Notes: generated from the sequence alone by a model not told the origin. DNA of 62,468 bases from Curtobacterium sp. MCBD17_032 (GCF_003234855.1 NZ_QKTO01000016.1:1-62468); one strand, 5' to 3'. Shown: positions 9,165-18,154, counted from the stretch's first letter. Numbers and translations are program-made.

Positions 9165-9326
9165 ATGAGCAACGAGATCCTCATTCGCCGGGCGCAGCGC
9201 AGCCCCTTCAGCGAGGTCCGCGAAGCACGTCACCTGCGTGCACTCCAGACCAGCGCGATCGTCAGCGGCATCGCCGGTGTGACCGCCGCCGCGCTCGCCT
9301 TCGTCACGATCGGCCTCGGCGCATGA
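9165..9326 (+). CDS. Small hypothetical protein, 53 aa, possible C-terminal membrane helix
   Basis: 53 aa. The N-terminal half is charged (NEILIRRAQRSPFSEVREAR) and the C-terminal half is a hydrophobic segment (TSAIVSGIAGVTAAALAFVT) that could span the membrane. The ATG at 9165 follows GGAGTGGAC. The stop overlaps the ATG of the next ORF (ATGA), which suggests translational coupling. No family is recognised. Support comes from the start signals, the helix and the coupling. Confidence 0.5.
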   Translation: MSNEILIRRAQRSPFSEVREARHLRALQTSAIVSGIAGVTAAALAFVTIGLGA

Positions 9327-9472
9327 TCGTCCTCGACGGCGTCACGCAGGGCAACCGCCGCACGTGGTCCCGCCTCACCCGCCTGCACACCGCCACGGTC
9401 GGCCTGCCGCTGCAGACCTCGCGGGTCGAGGACGACGGACTCCGGAACGAGGACACCTCCTCGCTCGTCTGA
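9323..9472 (+). CDS. Small hypothetical protein, 49 aa, coupled to the preceding ORF
   Basis: 49 aa starting at the ATG that overlaps the preceding stop by four bases. It is basic in the middle and acidic near the end (SRVEDDGLRNEDTSSLV). No domain is recognised. It may be a genuine small protein or a chance ORF. The coupled start is the only real support. A GC-rich imperfect hairpin follows between 9478 and 9505. Confidence 0.35.
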   Translation: MIVLDGVTQGNRRTWSRLTRLHTATVGLPLQTSRVEDDGLRNEDTSSLV

Positions 9473-9505
9473 TCCCGGGCCGGGCCCGTCACCAGGGCCG
9501 GGCCG

Positions 9506-10525
9506 TCAACCCTTCTTCGCCCGGGACGGCTGGACGCGGGGCGGCTCGCCCGGCATCTTCGGGAAGTCAGGCGGGAACGGCAGTTCACCCTCGCCCCGTT
9601 CCAGGTCCCGTTCCCACCACGCGAGGAGCGGGTCGATGCTCCGCGGCGCAGCGGACATCGTCTCCCACGGGTCGCCGGTCGCGGCGAGGCGACCGGGCAC
9701 GGTCCGGATCGTGAACGTGGTCGGGTCCGCGCCGTCGAGCTCCTCCCACGCCAGCGGGGTCGAGACCGCCGCGTGCGGGAGGGCGCGGGGGCTGTAGGCA
9801 CCGGCCATCGTCCGGTCACGGTTCGCCTGGTTGAAGTCGACGAAGACGCGCTGCCCACGCTCCTCCTTCCACCACGCGGTCGTCACCTGCTCGGGCATCC
9901 GTCGCTCGAGTTCGCGGGCCGCGGCGATCACGGCGTGCCGGACGTCGAGGAACTCGTACACCGGCTCGATCGGCGCGAACACGTGCAGGCCGCGGTTGCC
10001 GCTCGTCTTCACCCACGCCTCGAGTCCGACCTCGGCGAGCACCTTCCGCAACGCGTGCGCGGCGGGGACCGCGTCGTGGAAGTCGGTACCGGGCTGCGGG
10101 TCGAGGTCGATGCGGAGCTGGTCCGGGTGGTCGCTGTCCTCGGCCCGGGACGCCCACGGGTGGAAGACGACGGTGTTCATCTGCGCCGCCCAGACCGCGA
10201 CGGCCGGCTCGTCGACCACGAGCTGGGGGTGGCTCCGGGCACTCGGGTAGGTCACAGTCACCGCACGGACGTAGTCGGGCGCACCCTTCGGCGGGTTCTT
10301 CGAGAAGAACTGCTCACCGTCGACGCCGTCGGGGAACCGCTGCAGCGAGATCGGTCGATCGCCGTTCGCCCGGACGAAGGGCTCCCCGACGTCGACCAGG
10401 TACTGCGCGAGGTCGAGTTTCGTGATGCCGAGGTCCGGCCAGAGCACGCGTGCCGGACTCGAGATCCGCACCTCCCGGTCGCCCTCGGGTCCGGGTACGG
10501 TCAGCGTCGTCGCCGGTGTCGCCAT
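9506..10525 (-). CDS. ligD: LigD-type DNA polymerase domain (archaeo-eukaryotic primase superfamily), stand-alone
   Basis: 339 aa from the ATG at 10525. Polymerase-domain hallmarks are in order: VLWPDLGITKLDLAQYL near the N-terminus, QRFPDGVDGEQFFSKNPP, the catalytic Asp pair in RIDLDPQPGTDF, SGNRGLHVFAPI and VFVDFNQANRDRT. These proteins add ribonucleotides and fill gaps at DNA ends during non-homologous end joining. Here the domain is separate, with the ligase encoded in the LigC-type gene at 7958. The ORF could start 41 codons earlier, but those residues are low-complexity Arg/Pro and overlap the promoter of the divergent gene. Confidence 0.9.
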   Translation of the reverse strand: MATPATTLTVPGPEGDREVRISSPARVLWPDLGITKLDLAQYLVDVGEPFVRANGDRPISLQRFPDGVDGEQFFSKNPPKGAPDYVRAVTVTYPSARSHPQLVVDEPAVAVWAAQMNTVVFHPWASRAEDSDHPDQLRIDLDPQPGTDFHDAVPAAHALRKVLAEVGLEAWVKTSGNRGLHVFAPIEPVYEFLDVRHAVIAAARELERRMPEQVTTAWWKEERGQRVFVDFNQANRDRTMAGAYSPRALPHAAVSTPLAWEELDGADPTTFTIRTVPGRLAATGDPWETMSAAPRSIDPLLAWWERDLERGEGELPFPPDFPKMPGEPPRVQPSRAKKG

Positions 10526-10590
10526 GCTGCGGAACCTACTCCCCCGCACCCGCGGAGCGCGTGTCCCCGGTGTGCGGGCAGGATGACACC

Positions 10591-11424
10591 GTGAACGCGT
10601 ACCTCGGGGTCGACCTGGCGTGGGGACTCGGCACCGAGCACCGGGCACCGAACGAGACCGGCCTCGCCGCCCTCGACGACGCGGGACGGGTCGTGGACGC
10701 CGGATGGGCCCGCGGGGTCGACGCGGTCACGACGTGGATCGCCGACCGGCTCGGTCCGCGCACGCTCGTCGCCGTGGACGCCTCACTCGTCGTGACGAAC
10801 CCGACCGGCATGCGCCAGGTCGAGCGGCAGGTCGGGCAGCGCTACGGCCGCTGGAAGGTCGCCGCGAACCCGACGAACCTGGCCTCCGCCGCGAGTGCCG
10901 GAGCACGTCTGCTCGACCGCCTGACCGCGCTCGGCGCCACCTACGTCGGCGACACCGCGGGCATGCGGGACCGCAGCGGCCCCGCGGTGTTCGAGTGCTA
11001 CCCGTACACGACCCTCGTCGGCGTCGAGGAGTTCGGCTACGACGACGAACGACCGCGGTACAAGCGGCTCGACCCGTCGGTCCCGCCCGCGGTCGCCCGG
11101 CAGCGCCGTGCCGAGGCGTTCGACGAGCTGGTCCGCCGTCTCCGCACGACCCCGCTCGACCCGCCGCTCGACCTCGACGGCGACCCGCGCACCCGGGCAC
11201 TCGCGGAGCCGTCGGTCCTGCACGGCCCGACGCACAAGCACCGCGAGGACCTGCTCGACGGCGTCCTCTGCGCCTGGACGGCGGCGTTCTGGGAGCGGCA
11301 CGGCGACCGACGGGTGCAGGTGCTCGGCGGCGATGACCGCTCCCCGTCCGACCCGCGCGATGCGGCCGGTCGGTTGCCGGCCCTCGTCGCACCGGCGCGG
11401 GAGGCCCAACGGCCTGCTCGCTAG
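10591..11424 (+). CDS. DUF429 family protein
   Basis: 277 aa from the GTG at 10591. The N-terminus (YLGVDLAWGLGTEHRAPNET) and the core VAVDASLVVTN resemble the RNase-H-like actin/ribonuclease fold of DUF429 proteins. FECYPYTTLVGVEEFGY and HKHREDLLDGVLCAWTAAFW are further family-like stretches. The biochemical role of the family is unknown. Divergent from the LigD polymerase gene, and 9 bp upstream of a glycosyltransferase with which it is probably co-transcribed. Confidence 0.75.
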   Translation: MNAYLGVDLAWGLGTEHRAPNETGLAALDDAGRVVDAGWARGVDAVTTWIADRLGPRTLVAVDASLVVTNPTGMRQVERQVGQRYGRWKVAANPTNLASAASAGARLLDRLTALGATYVGDTAGMRDRSGPAVFECYPYTTLVGVEEFGYDDERPRYKRLDPSVPPAVARQRRAEAFDELVRRLRTTPLDPPLDLDGDPRTRALAEPSVLHGPTHKHREDLLDGVLCAWTAAFWERHGDRRVQVLGGDDRSPSDPRDAAGRLPALVAPAREAQRPAR

Positions 11425-11433
11425 GCTGGCCCG

Positions 11434-12633
11434 GTGAGCACGACGACCGAACCGCTGCGCATCGGGCTGGTCTCGCTGCACACCTCCCCCGGCGACGAAC
11501 CCGGTTCCGGTGAGGTCGGCGGCATGAACGTCGTCGTCCGGCACCAGGCCGAGGCCCTCGCCGACCGCGGCCACCAGGTCGACATCGTCACGCGGCGCTC
11601 GTCGCCGACCCAGCCGGACTCGGTCGCGCTCGTCCCCGGCGTGTGTCTGCGCTTCCTGTCCGCGGGTCCGGCACAACCCGTGCCGAAGGGTGAGCACGAC
11701 GCCTTCATCGAACCGTTCCGGCACGGGCTCGCCGCGCTCGGGCCGTTCGACGTGCTCCACTCGCACCACTGGTTCTCCGGCGCCGCCGCGCTGCCCGTCG
11801 CGCGGGACCGCGGCATCCCGCACGTCCAGTCGTTCCACTCGATCGCGGCCGACGCCGAGACGCCGCTGTCCGAGGGCGAACGCCCCGAGTCCGCCGGCCG
11901 GATGGCGGGTGAGCAGCGGCTCGCCCGCGAGTCCGACGCCGTCGTCGTCGTGAGCGAGGCCGAGGCCGAGACCGTCCGCACCCGGCTCGGCGGTGACCCG
12001 TCGCGCGTCTGGATCGTCCTGCCGGGCGTCGACGGGTCGGTGTTCCGCCCTGCCGGCAGCGGTGCCCGCCGCGCCGTCGCCCCGTACGTGGTGGCCGCCG
12101 CGCGCGTGCAACCGCTCAAGGGCCTGGACCTGGCGATCGAGGCCGTCGCCGGGATCGACCGGGAGGCCCGCCCCACCCTCGTCATCGCCGGGGACGCCTC
12201 GAGCGAGGCGGGCGACCACGTGGCCGAACTGCGTCGGCTCGCCGAGTCGCGGGGCATCGCCGACCGGGTCACCTTCATCGGGCCGCAGTCCCGCGCCGAC
12301 CTCGCCTTCCTGTTCCGCGGCGCGGCGGCCGTGCTCGTCCCGTCGCACTCGGAGACGTACGGACTCGTCGCGCTCGAAGGCTCGGCGTCCGGGGTGCCGG
12401 TCGTGGCGGCCGCTGCCGGGGGCCTGCGCGAAGCCGTGGTCGACGGTGAGACCGGGGTCGTGCTCGAGTCCCGCGACCCGATGGTGTGGGCGGCGGAGAT
12501 CCAGCGCGTCCTGACGGAGCCGGACTACGCGGCCGCACTGTCCGCCGCGGGACGCGAGCACGCCGAGCGCTTGAGCTGGGACCGTTCCGCGGCCGGTCTC
12601 GAGCGCGTGTACCTGCGGGTACTCGGGCGCTGA
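11434..12633 (+). CDS. Glycosyltransferase family 4, MshA-like
   Basis: 399 aa, GT-B fold. The N-terminal GSGEVGGMNVVVRHQAEAL loop is the acceptor-binding signature seen in MshA, the enzyme that starts mycothiol synthesis. The C-terminal half has AARVQPLKGLDLAIEA and the EX7E-type motif ETYGLVALEGSASGVPVVAA, which binds the nucleotide sugar. True MshA normally reads EAQACGTPV here, so this may be a paralogue rather than the housekeeping enzyme. The start is GTG at 11434, 9 bp after the DUF429 stop, and the next gene begins 7 bp after its own stop. Confidence 0.82.
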   Translation: MSTTTEPLRIGLVSLHTSPGDEPGSGEVGGMNVVVRHQAEALADRGHQVDIVTRRSSPTQPDSVALVPGVCLRFLSAGPAQPVPKGEHDAFIEPFRHGLAALGPFDVLHSHHWFSGAAALPVARDRGIPHVQSFHSIAADAETPLSEGERPESAGRMAGEQRLARESDAVVVVSEAEAETVRTRLGGDPSRVWIVLPGVDGSVFRPAGSGARRAVAPYVVAAARVQPLKGLDLAIEAVAGIDREARPTLVIAGDASSEAGDHVAELRRLAESRGIADRVTFIGPQSRADLAFLFRGAAAVLVPSHSETYGLVALEGSASGVPVVAAAAGGLREAVVDGETGVVLESRDPMVWAAEIQRVLTEPDYAAALSAAGREHAERLSWDRSAAGLERVYLRVLGR

Positions 12634-12640
12634 GGGCACC

Positions 12641-13288
12641 GTGACGGCCGTTCCCGCATCGATCGACCTGAGCGCGTTCTGGGCGGCGCTCGACGCCGTG
12701 CCGGCAGCGGCGGACGCCGAGCGGTTGTTCGACACCGGCACCGACGACATCGTCGGCGGCGGTGCCGGGGCGCTGCGTCGGGCGAACCTCGACCGGTACC
12801 TCCGGCGGTTCGGCCCGGCGGCCGAGACGATCCTGGTGGCCGAGGCACCCGGGTGGCGCGGGATGACGAACACCGGCGTGCCCTTCACGAGCATGCGCGA
12901 GCTGCAGGACCCAGACGGGCTCTTCGCCGACGTCCCCCTGACGGTCCCGGGGACCCCGACCGCTCCGTGGGAGGCGTCCTCCCGCGTGGTGCACGCCGCC
13001 CTCCGCGGATGGCACGGCCCACTGCCGGTGCTCTGGGCGGTGTTCCCGCACCACCCGTTCGTCGCGCCGGACCGGCTGACCAACCGCACGCCGCGCCCCT
13101 CCGAGGTGCGGGACGGCGCTCCGGTCGCGCTGGCCCTCGCCGAGGCCGTCGGGGCCCGCCGCTTCGTGGCGGTCGGCCGGAAGGCGCAGGGAGCGTTGGC
13201 GGCCGCGGGCATCGACGCGATCGCGGTGCGGCACCCCGCCCAGGGCGGCGCGGCACAGTTCACCGCGCAGCTCGCCGAGCTCCGCTGA
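12641..13288 (+). CDS. Uracil-DNA glycosylase superfamily protein
   Basis: 215 aa. The motif ILVAEAPGWRGMTNTGVPFT corresponds to the catalytic-loop region of UDG-fold proteins, AVFPHHPF to the central strand, and VRHPAQGG to the HP(S/A) DNA-intercalation loop. The usual GQDPYH of family 1 is not present, so this is a divergent member with unknown base specificity. A related protein is encoded at 42139-42771. It sits at the end of a three-gene run, 7 bp after the glycosyltransferase. Confidence 0.72.
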   Translation: MTAVPASIDLSAFWAALDAVPAAADAERLFDTGTDDIVGGGAGALRRANLDRYLRRFGPAAETILVAEAPGWRGMTNTGVPFTSMRELQDPDGLFADVPLTVPGTPTAPWEASSRVVHAALRGWHGPLPVLWAVFPHHPFVAPDRLTNRTPRPSEVRDGAPVALALAEAVGARRFVAVGRKAQGALAAAGIDAIAVRHPAQGGAAQFTAQLAELR

Positions 13289-13314
13289 GGAACGACGCCG
13301 GATCGTGCTGCGGA

Positions 13315-13743
13315 CTACGCCGAGCGGACCTCGACGCCCTTGGCCGTGAGTGCCTCGGACACGTGTGCCGGCAGCGGGGCGGCGGCGTACACGATCCGGA
13401 GCGCCGGCAGGTCGACCAGGTCGTCCCAGTTCTGCGGGTCGTAACGGTCGTCGGAGCCGTCCCACCCCGGGTGCACGTCCTGCAGGACCTCGAGGTCGGA
13501 GTCGACCGTCAGCTCGGTCACGAGGTCGAGGTGCGACGGGAGTAGGTCGAGGTCGTCGTAGTACTCACGCGCCCGGTCGTCCTGTCCCGTGACCTCGTCG
13601 TCGTCGACCGTGTCCTCGTCGTCGTCGCCGTCGTAGGGCTCGAGGACGTCCAGGTCGTAGCACAGCACGTCGAGCACGAGCAGCTTCGCGTTGAAGTCCG
13701 CGAACTCGATCGGTTCCTCGGTGGTCGTCGACTCCTCGTCCAT
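13315..13743 (-). CDS. Acidic hypothetical protein, possibly DUF6892-like
   Basis: 142 aa from the ATG at 13743. It is very acidic in the middle (YDGDDDEDTVDDDEV). The N-terminal IEFADFNAKLLVLDVLCYDL and the end (LRIVYAAAPLPAHVSEALTA) look like a folded small protein. The phrase FADFNAKL recalls DUF6892-type proteins, but I am not certain. Convergent with the UDG-like gene with 26 bp between stops. Divergent from the permease gene. Confidence 0.6.
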   Translation of the reverse strand: MDEESTTTEEPIEFADFNAKLLVLDVLCYDLDVLEPYDGDDDEDTVDDDEVTGQDDRAREYYDDLDLLPSHLDLVTELTVDSDLEVLQDVHPGWDGSDDRYDPQNWDDLVDLPALRIVYAAAPLPAHVSEALTAKGVEVRSA

Positions 13744-13838
13744 GCAGGGAGCGTACCGAGGGGCGGCTCCACGTGCCCGGCACGGCGGATTTGCCTGTGG
13801 GACTGGACAGGAAGCCGTCAGCAGGAACATGGTGGGGC

Positions 13839-15293
13839 ATGGCGACCACCACGAAGACCGAGCACGACGCGGGGCATCAGACCGAGCTCCGCCGTGTCAT
13901 CGGTCCGAAACTCCTCCTGCTGTTCATCGTCGGCGACATCCTCGGCACCGGCGTGTACGCGCTCACCGGGCAGGTGGCCGCAGAGGTCGGCGGGGCCGCG
14001 TGGCTCCCGTTCCTCATCGCCTTCTCGGTGGCGTTGCTCACGGTGTTCTCGTACCTGGAACTCGTGACGAAGTACCCGCAGACCGCCGGGGCCGCGCTGT
14101 ACGTGCACAAGGCGTTCGGCATCCACTTCGTCACGTTCATCGTCACCTTCATCGTGATGTGCTCGGGGATCACGTCGGCGTCGACGGCGTCCCGCGCGTT
14201 CGCGGCGAACCTCGGCGTCGGGTTCGGGCTCGAGCTGCCGAACGTCGTGGTGATGCTCATCGCGATGGGCTTCATGCTCGCCGTCATGGCGGTGAACTTC
14301 CGCGGTGTCAGCGAGTCCGTGAAGACGAACGTCGTGCTCACGCTCGTCGAGCTCTCGGGCCTCGTGCTCGTCATCCTCGTCGGCTTCTGGGCCATCGCCG
14401 GCGGCAACGCGGACTTCTCACGCGTGGTGATGTTCGAGACGCCGGAGGACAAGAGCCTGCTGCTCAGCGTCTCGACGGCGACCTCGCTGGCGTTCTTCGC
14501 GATGGTCGGGTTCGAGGACTCGGTGAACATGGCCGAGGAGACGAAGGACCCGTCGCGGATCTTCCCCCGCGTGATGCTGACCGGTCTCGGCATCACGGCC
14601 GTCATCTACGTCCTCGTGTCGATCTGCGCCGTGGCCGTCGTGCCGATCGGCGAGCTGGCCGGCAACGAGACGCCGCTGGTGACCGTCGTGCAGACCGCGG
14701 CCCCGGACTTCCCGATCGGGTCGATCCTGCCGTTCATCTCGATGTTCGCGGTCGCGAACACCGCGCTCATCAACATGATGATGGCGTCCCGGCTGCTGTA
14801 CGGCATGAGCAAGCAGGGCGTGCTGCCGCGGTTCCTCGGTCGGGTCTCCCCCACCCGCCGGACCCCGTCGACCGCGATCGTCTTCACCACGCTCATCTCC
14901 CTGCTGCTCATCGGCTGGGTGTCGCTCGACCCGGAGTCGCCGATCGTCGTGATCCTGGGCGGGACGACCTCGCTGCTGTTGCTCGCGGTGTTCGCGGTCG
15001 TGAACACCTCGGTGCTCGTGCTGCGTCGGGACAGGGTCGGGCACAAGCACTTCAAGGCGGGCGTCGTCCTCCCGGTGATCGGCGTCGTGGCCTGCCTGTG
15101 GCTCGTGCTGCCGTTCTCGTCCGGACGCGCCGCGGAGCAGTACCAGATCGCCGGCGCCCTGCTCGCGCTCGGTGTCGTGCTCTGGCTCGTGACCTGGTTC
15201 ACGCACGGGCGGAAGGTCGCGGACAAGGCGCCGACCGGGCTCGTCACCGAGCCGACCGCGGTGCAGCGCGACCCCCGCGACGACCACCGCTGA
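13839..15293 (+). CDS. APC-superfamily amino-acid permease
   Basis: 484 aa with about 12 hydrophobic helices. The first helix carries the APC substrate loop GDILGTGVYALTGQVA, and helix 6 carries FFAMVGFEDSVNMAEET, a strong APC signature. The YGMSKQGVLPRFLG loop between helices 8 and 9 is also typical. Substrate is unknown; an amino acid or amine is likely. The ATG at 13839 is preferred to a start 22 codons upstream because the N-terminus then becomes a short soluble tail. Confidence 0.88.
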   Translation: MATTTKTEHDAGHQTELRRVIGPKLLLLFIVGDILGTGVYALTGQVAAEVGGAAWLPFLIAFSVALLTVFSYLELVTKYPQTAGAALYVHKAFGIHFVTFIVTFIVMCSGITSASTASRAFAANLGVGFGLELPNVVVMLIAMGFMLAVMAVNFRGVSESVKTNVVLTLVELSGLVLVILVGFWAIAGGNADFSRVVMFETPEDKSLLLSVSTATSLAFFAMVGFEDSVNMAEETKDPSRIFPRVMLTGLGITAVIYVLVSICAVAVVPIGELAGNETPLVTVVQTAAPDFPIGSILPFISMFAVANTALINMMMASRLLYGMSKQGVLPRFLGRVSPTRRTPSTAIVFTTLISLLLIGWVSLDPESPIVVILGGTTSLLLLAVFAVVNTSVLVLRRDRVGHKHFKAGVVLPVIGVVACLWLVLPFSSGRAAEQYQIAGALLALGVVLWLVTWFTHGRKVADKAPTGLVTEPTAVQRDPRDDHR

Positions 15294-15354
15294 CCGGCAG
15301 CGCTGGTCAGCTGCGTCGCCGGGCTCCTGCCGGACCGCCGCTGCGCGTGCGGCG

Positions 15355-16323
15355 TCAGCCCCGGCGGGCGGGGAGGCCGAGCGGCCCCGGGGTCCGGTCG
15401 ATCGCCCGGACGGCGAGCGACCGGACCCAGTCGAGCCGTTTGCCCGGCCACCCGTGCACGATGCCGGTCCACTGCTCCGGCAGCGCCGAAGCCCCGGCGA
15501 GGGCGCCGGCCAGACCGCCGGTGATCGCGGCGACGGTGTCGGTGTCCCCGCCGCCGCGGACGGCACGTTCGAGCGTGTCGACCAGGCCGTCCCCCGAGGT
15601 GATCGCAGCCACCGCCGCCTGCAGCGAGGCCACGACCCATCCGTTGCGCTCGGTGTGGTCCTCTGGCGTCGAGCCCTCGGCCGCGGCGATGCGGTCGAGC
15701 CACAGGGTCCGCCGTTCCCGCGGCAGCAGCGGAACCCCGCGGCGGACATCGAGTCGACCACGACGGACCGCGTGCCGGATCGCCACCGTCCAGAGCACGC
15801 AGGCGTCGCCGGCGTCCTCCTCGTGGTGCGTGAGGTCGCTCACACGGCGGGCCGCGACGGCGAGGGGCCGCTTCGCCCCGTCGCCGAGGAACCCGAGGAC
15901 GAGCGGCGTCGTCCGCATGAGCGACCCGTTGCCCGCGGACTGTCCGCGTTGCTCGTGCACGGCGCGGGCTGCGGCCTTCGCGGCCTCCTCGGTGTTCGCG
16001 GTCATCCGGCCCAGGACGGCGCGGGTCTGCGCACCGACGTCGGGAGCGTCCTGCGCCCAGTCCGACCAGGCTGCGAGGAGGCGCCCGTGGGTGCGGGGCT
16101 CGTTCCAGCGCGCACCGTTGGCGACCGCCTCGAGCACCGGGATCGCCATGCTCGTGTCGTCGGTCCACTCCCCCGGCTCCCAGCCGAAGGGTCCACCGCC
16201 GCGCATCCCGACGGGGTGGTCGGCGGCCAGCGCGGGGCCGAACTCGTAGGGGGCTCCGAGCGCGTCCCCGCACGCACTCGCCAGCACGGCGCCGAGCGCC
16301 CGGTCCTGCATCGCTGTGTCCAT
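15355..16323 (-). CDS. ADP-ribosylglycohydrolase family protein
   Basis: 322 aa. The metal-binding motifs of the DraG/ARH family are present: GDALGAPYEFGPAL near residue 20, WEPGEWTDDTSMAI near residue 53, and GGDTDTVAAITGGLAGALAG near the C-terminus. These enzymes remove ADP-ribose from proteins or hydrolyse related adducts. The start is the ATG at 16323 (DTAMQDRALGAVL), with an alternative ATG 4 codons in. Convergent with the permease (61 bp gap). No ADP-ribosyltransferase is nearby, so the target is unknown. Confidence 0.88.
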   Translation of the reverse strand: MDTAMQDRALGAVLASACGDALGAPYEFGPALAADHPVGMRGGGPFGWEPGEWTDDTSMAIPVLEAVANGARWNEPRTHGRLLAAWSDWAQDAPDVGAQTRAVLGRMTANTEEAAKAAARAVHEQRGQSAGNGSLMRTTPLVLGFLGDGAKRPLAVAARRVSDLTHHEEDAGDACVLWTVAIRHAVRRGRLDVRRGVPLLPRERRTLWLDRIAAAEGSTPEDHTERNGWVVASLQAAVAAITSGDGLVDTLERAVRGGGDTDTVAAITGGLAGALAGASALPEQWTGIVHGWPGKRLDWVRSLAVRAIDRTPGPLGLPARRG

Positions 16324-16467
16324 CGTTCCCTCCGCCGACCACGGTAGTGCCGCGAACCGGGGGCATGTCGGCACTCCCCACGTCCAGCAGGAACGCTTAG
16401 CCTCGTGTGTGGTGCAGCGGCTCGTCCGCCGCTCCCGACCCCGACCACCAGACGGAGGACCCGCCCC

Positions 16468-17088
16468 ATGCGCCGTGCCGGCATCGCGCTCGCGTCGGTC
16501 TTCGGCGTCGGTGTGGTCGCGGCCGTCATCGGGGTGATCGTCCTGGTCGTCGTCGCGGTGAACTCGTTGACCGGGATGGCATCGTCCTCGGCGACGCCCC
16601 GCGCGCTCACCTGCCCGGCCGCGCCGGCGAAGACCGTCGGCGGCGTCGTCGTGCCGGCCGGCCCGATCGGTGGCTTCTGCCAGGACCGGCTCGTGAACGC
16701 CGCCGAGGTCATCCGCGCCGCTCGTGCCCTCGGCATCGGGCCGCACACGCAGGCCGTCGGTGTGATGACCGCGATCGGCGAGTCGGGGCTCGTCAACATC
16801 GACCACGGCGACGCGGTCGGGCCGGACAGCCGGGGACTGTTCCAGCAGCGGGACAACGGCGCCTGGGGCACGTACGAGCAGCGGATGGACCCGTACACGG
16901 CCGCGTCGATGTTCTACGCGAAGCTCGTCAAGGTGCCCGGGTGGAAGACCATGACGCCGACGCAGATGGCCCACGCCGTGCAGGTGAACGCCGACCCCGA
17001 CCACTACGCCAAGTACTGGCCGACGGCGAAGCGCGTGGTCGAGGGGCTGACCGGCGAGACCGTGCCGGACGTCGCGCCCCAGGGCTAG
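16468..17088 (+). CDS. Membrane-anchored lytic-transglycosylase-like exoprotein
   Basis: 206 aa. A single N-terminal hydrophobic helix (residues ~5-33) anchors or exports the protein. The remaining domain carries AVGVMTAIGESGLVNIDHGD and SRGLFQQRDNGAWGTYEQRM. This resembles the lysozyme-like transglycosylase domains of actinobacterial cell-wall and phage-tail proteins, with the Glu in GESG as probable catalytic acid. The ATG at 16468 places the helix at the N-terminus. It is the only gene on this strand between two opposite genes. The stop abuts the stop of the convergent neighbour. Confidence 0.65.
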   Translation: MRRAGIALASVFGVGVVAAVIGVIVLVVVAVNSLTGMASSSATPRALTCPAAPAKTVGGVVVPAGPIGGFCQDRLVNAAEVIRAARALGIGPHTQAVGVMTAIGESGLVNIDHGDAVGPDSRGLFQQRDNGAWGTYEQRMDPYTAASMFYAKLVKVPGWKTMTPTQMAHAVQVNADPDHYAKYWPTAKRVVEGLTGETVPDVAPQG

Positions 17089-17526
17089 TCACGTGGCCGG
17101 CTCGACGGGCTCGTCGTCGTCGAGCTCGATCATCGACGCCCCCTCCTCGTGCACCACGACCTGCCCGCGGAGCCGGACGCCGTGCTCGTCGAGGGCGCAC
17201 GCCATCGCGTCGACCCACGCCCAGTCGACGGGGAACAGTCCGGTCGCGCCCGGTCGTTCCCACGCGAGCACGACCTGCGCGGCGCCGACCTGGGCGGCCA
17301 CGTCCTCGACGAGCGCCGCGACGTCCGTCACCTGGTCGTCGGGTTCGTAGGGCAGGTCCGCGATCGGCATCACCAGGTGCACGGGCACCCCTCGTTCACC
17401 GAGGAACAACACCCAGCACTGTCGCCGGACGGGGGCGTCGAGGAGGGCGACGACGAGGTCGACCACGTCGGCGTCGGTTCGGACTGCGGTTCGCTCGAGT
17501 CGGTCGAGCACGTCGGTGTCTGGCAT
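17089..17526 (-). CDS. Hypothetical protein, 145 aa
   Basis: 145 aa, soluble and acidic. It has alternating beta and alpha segments: CWVLFLGERGVPVHLVMPIA, GAAQVVLAWERPGATGLF and RGQVVVHEEGA. The fold pattern vaguely recalls RadC/JAB-like or DUF4192-like proteins, but no metal-binding motif is visible and I assign no family. The ATG is at 17526. It ends next to the stop of the convergent exoprotein gene. Confidence 0.6.
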   Translation of the reverse strand: MPDTDVLDRLERTAVRTDADVVDLVVALLDAPVRRQCWVLFLGERGVPVHLVMPIADLPYEPDDQVTDVAALVEDVAAQVGAAQVVLAWERPGATGLFPVDWAWVDAMACALDEHGVRLRGQVVVHEEGASMIELDDDEPVEPAT

Positions 17527-17620
17527 GCCCTCAGCGTCGCCGTCCGCCCCCTGACCGGACCCGGCTCGACCCTGATCTGTGGACGACCACGACCGCCGGC
17601 CGCCCTGTGCAGGAGAGCGC

Positions 17621-18019
17621 TCAGATGCCGATCGTCACCGAGCCGTCCACGAGGAGCCGCGCCACGAGGAACACCACGACGACCAGCCCGAGGCCGAGCA
17701 GCGCGACCGGCCACGCCGTCCGGCGTCTGACGAGCCGGAGCACGCAGACGACGGCCGCCGCCAGGAACACCAGCGCGACGAGCACCGGCCCGAGCGTGAC
17801 GACCGCTGCGCCGAGCCCCTCGTCACAGCGGTTGCCCGGGGCGTCACACGACCCGAACCCGAGCGCCAGCAGCATGATCCCCCATCCGGCGGTCACCGCG
17901 GCGAGCGCCCCGACCACCAGCAGGACGACCGACGTGACCACGTCCGCGACGCGACGACCGCGGTGTCTGCCGGTCCGGGCCTCCCGGTCGGCAGCGCCGT
18001 CCCGGTCCACCGACGTCAT
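17621..18019 (-). CDS. Small integral membrane protein, 132 aa
   Basis: 132 aa from the ATG at 18019. The N-terminus is short, charged and Arg-rich. At least three hydrophobic helices follow: VVTSVVLLVVGALAAVTAGW, LGPVLVALVFLAAAVVCVL and WPVALLGLGLVVVVFLVARL. A Cys pair (GSCDAPGNRC) lies in the first extracytoplasmic loop. No family is recognised. It ends 94 bp from the neighbouring gene on the same strand. Confidence 0.6.
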   Translation of the reverse strand: MTSVDRDGAADREARTGRHRGRRVADVVTSVVLLVVGALAAVTAGWGIMLLALGFGSCDAPGNRCDEGLGAAVVTLGPVLVALVFLAAAVVCVLRLVRRRTAWPVALLGLGLVVVVFLVARLLVDGSVTIGI

Positions 18020-18154
18020 CGGCGGCGGCGATCGCGGGCCGACCGCAGGGCGGCCGCGAGCACGAGGACGGGGCGCAGGAGCACGCGGGCGGAGGAACGC
18101 ATGCCCCCCATGGTGCCCCGTGATCGCGACGGCCGTTGCCGCTACGGTCGGGGC

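Noticed and set aside
10783..13263. An 826-codon antisense frame across the DUF429, glycosyltransferase and UDG-like genes
   Set aside because: It spans three well-supported genes on the other strand and has no recognisable domain. This is a GC artefact.
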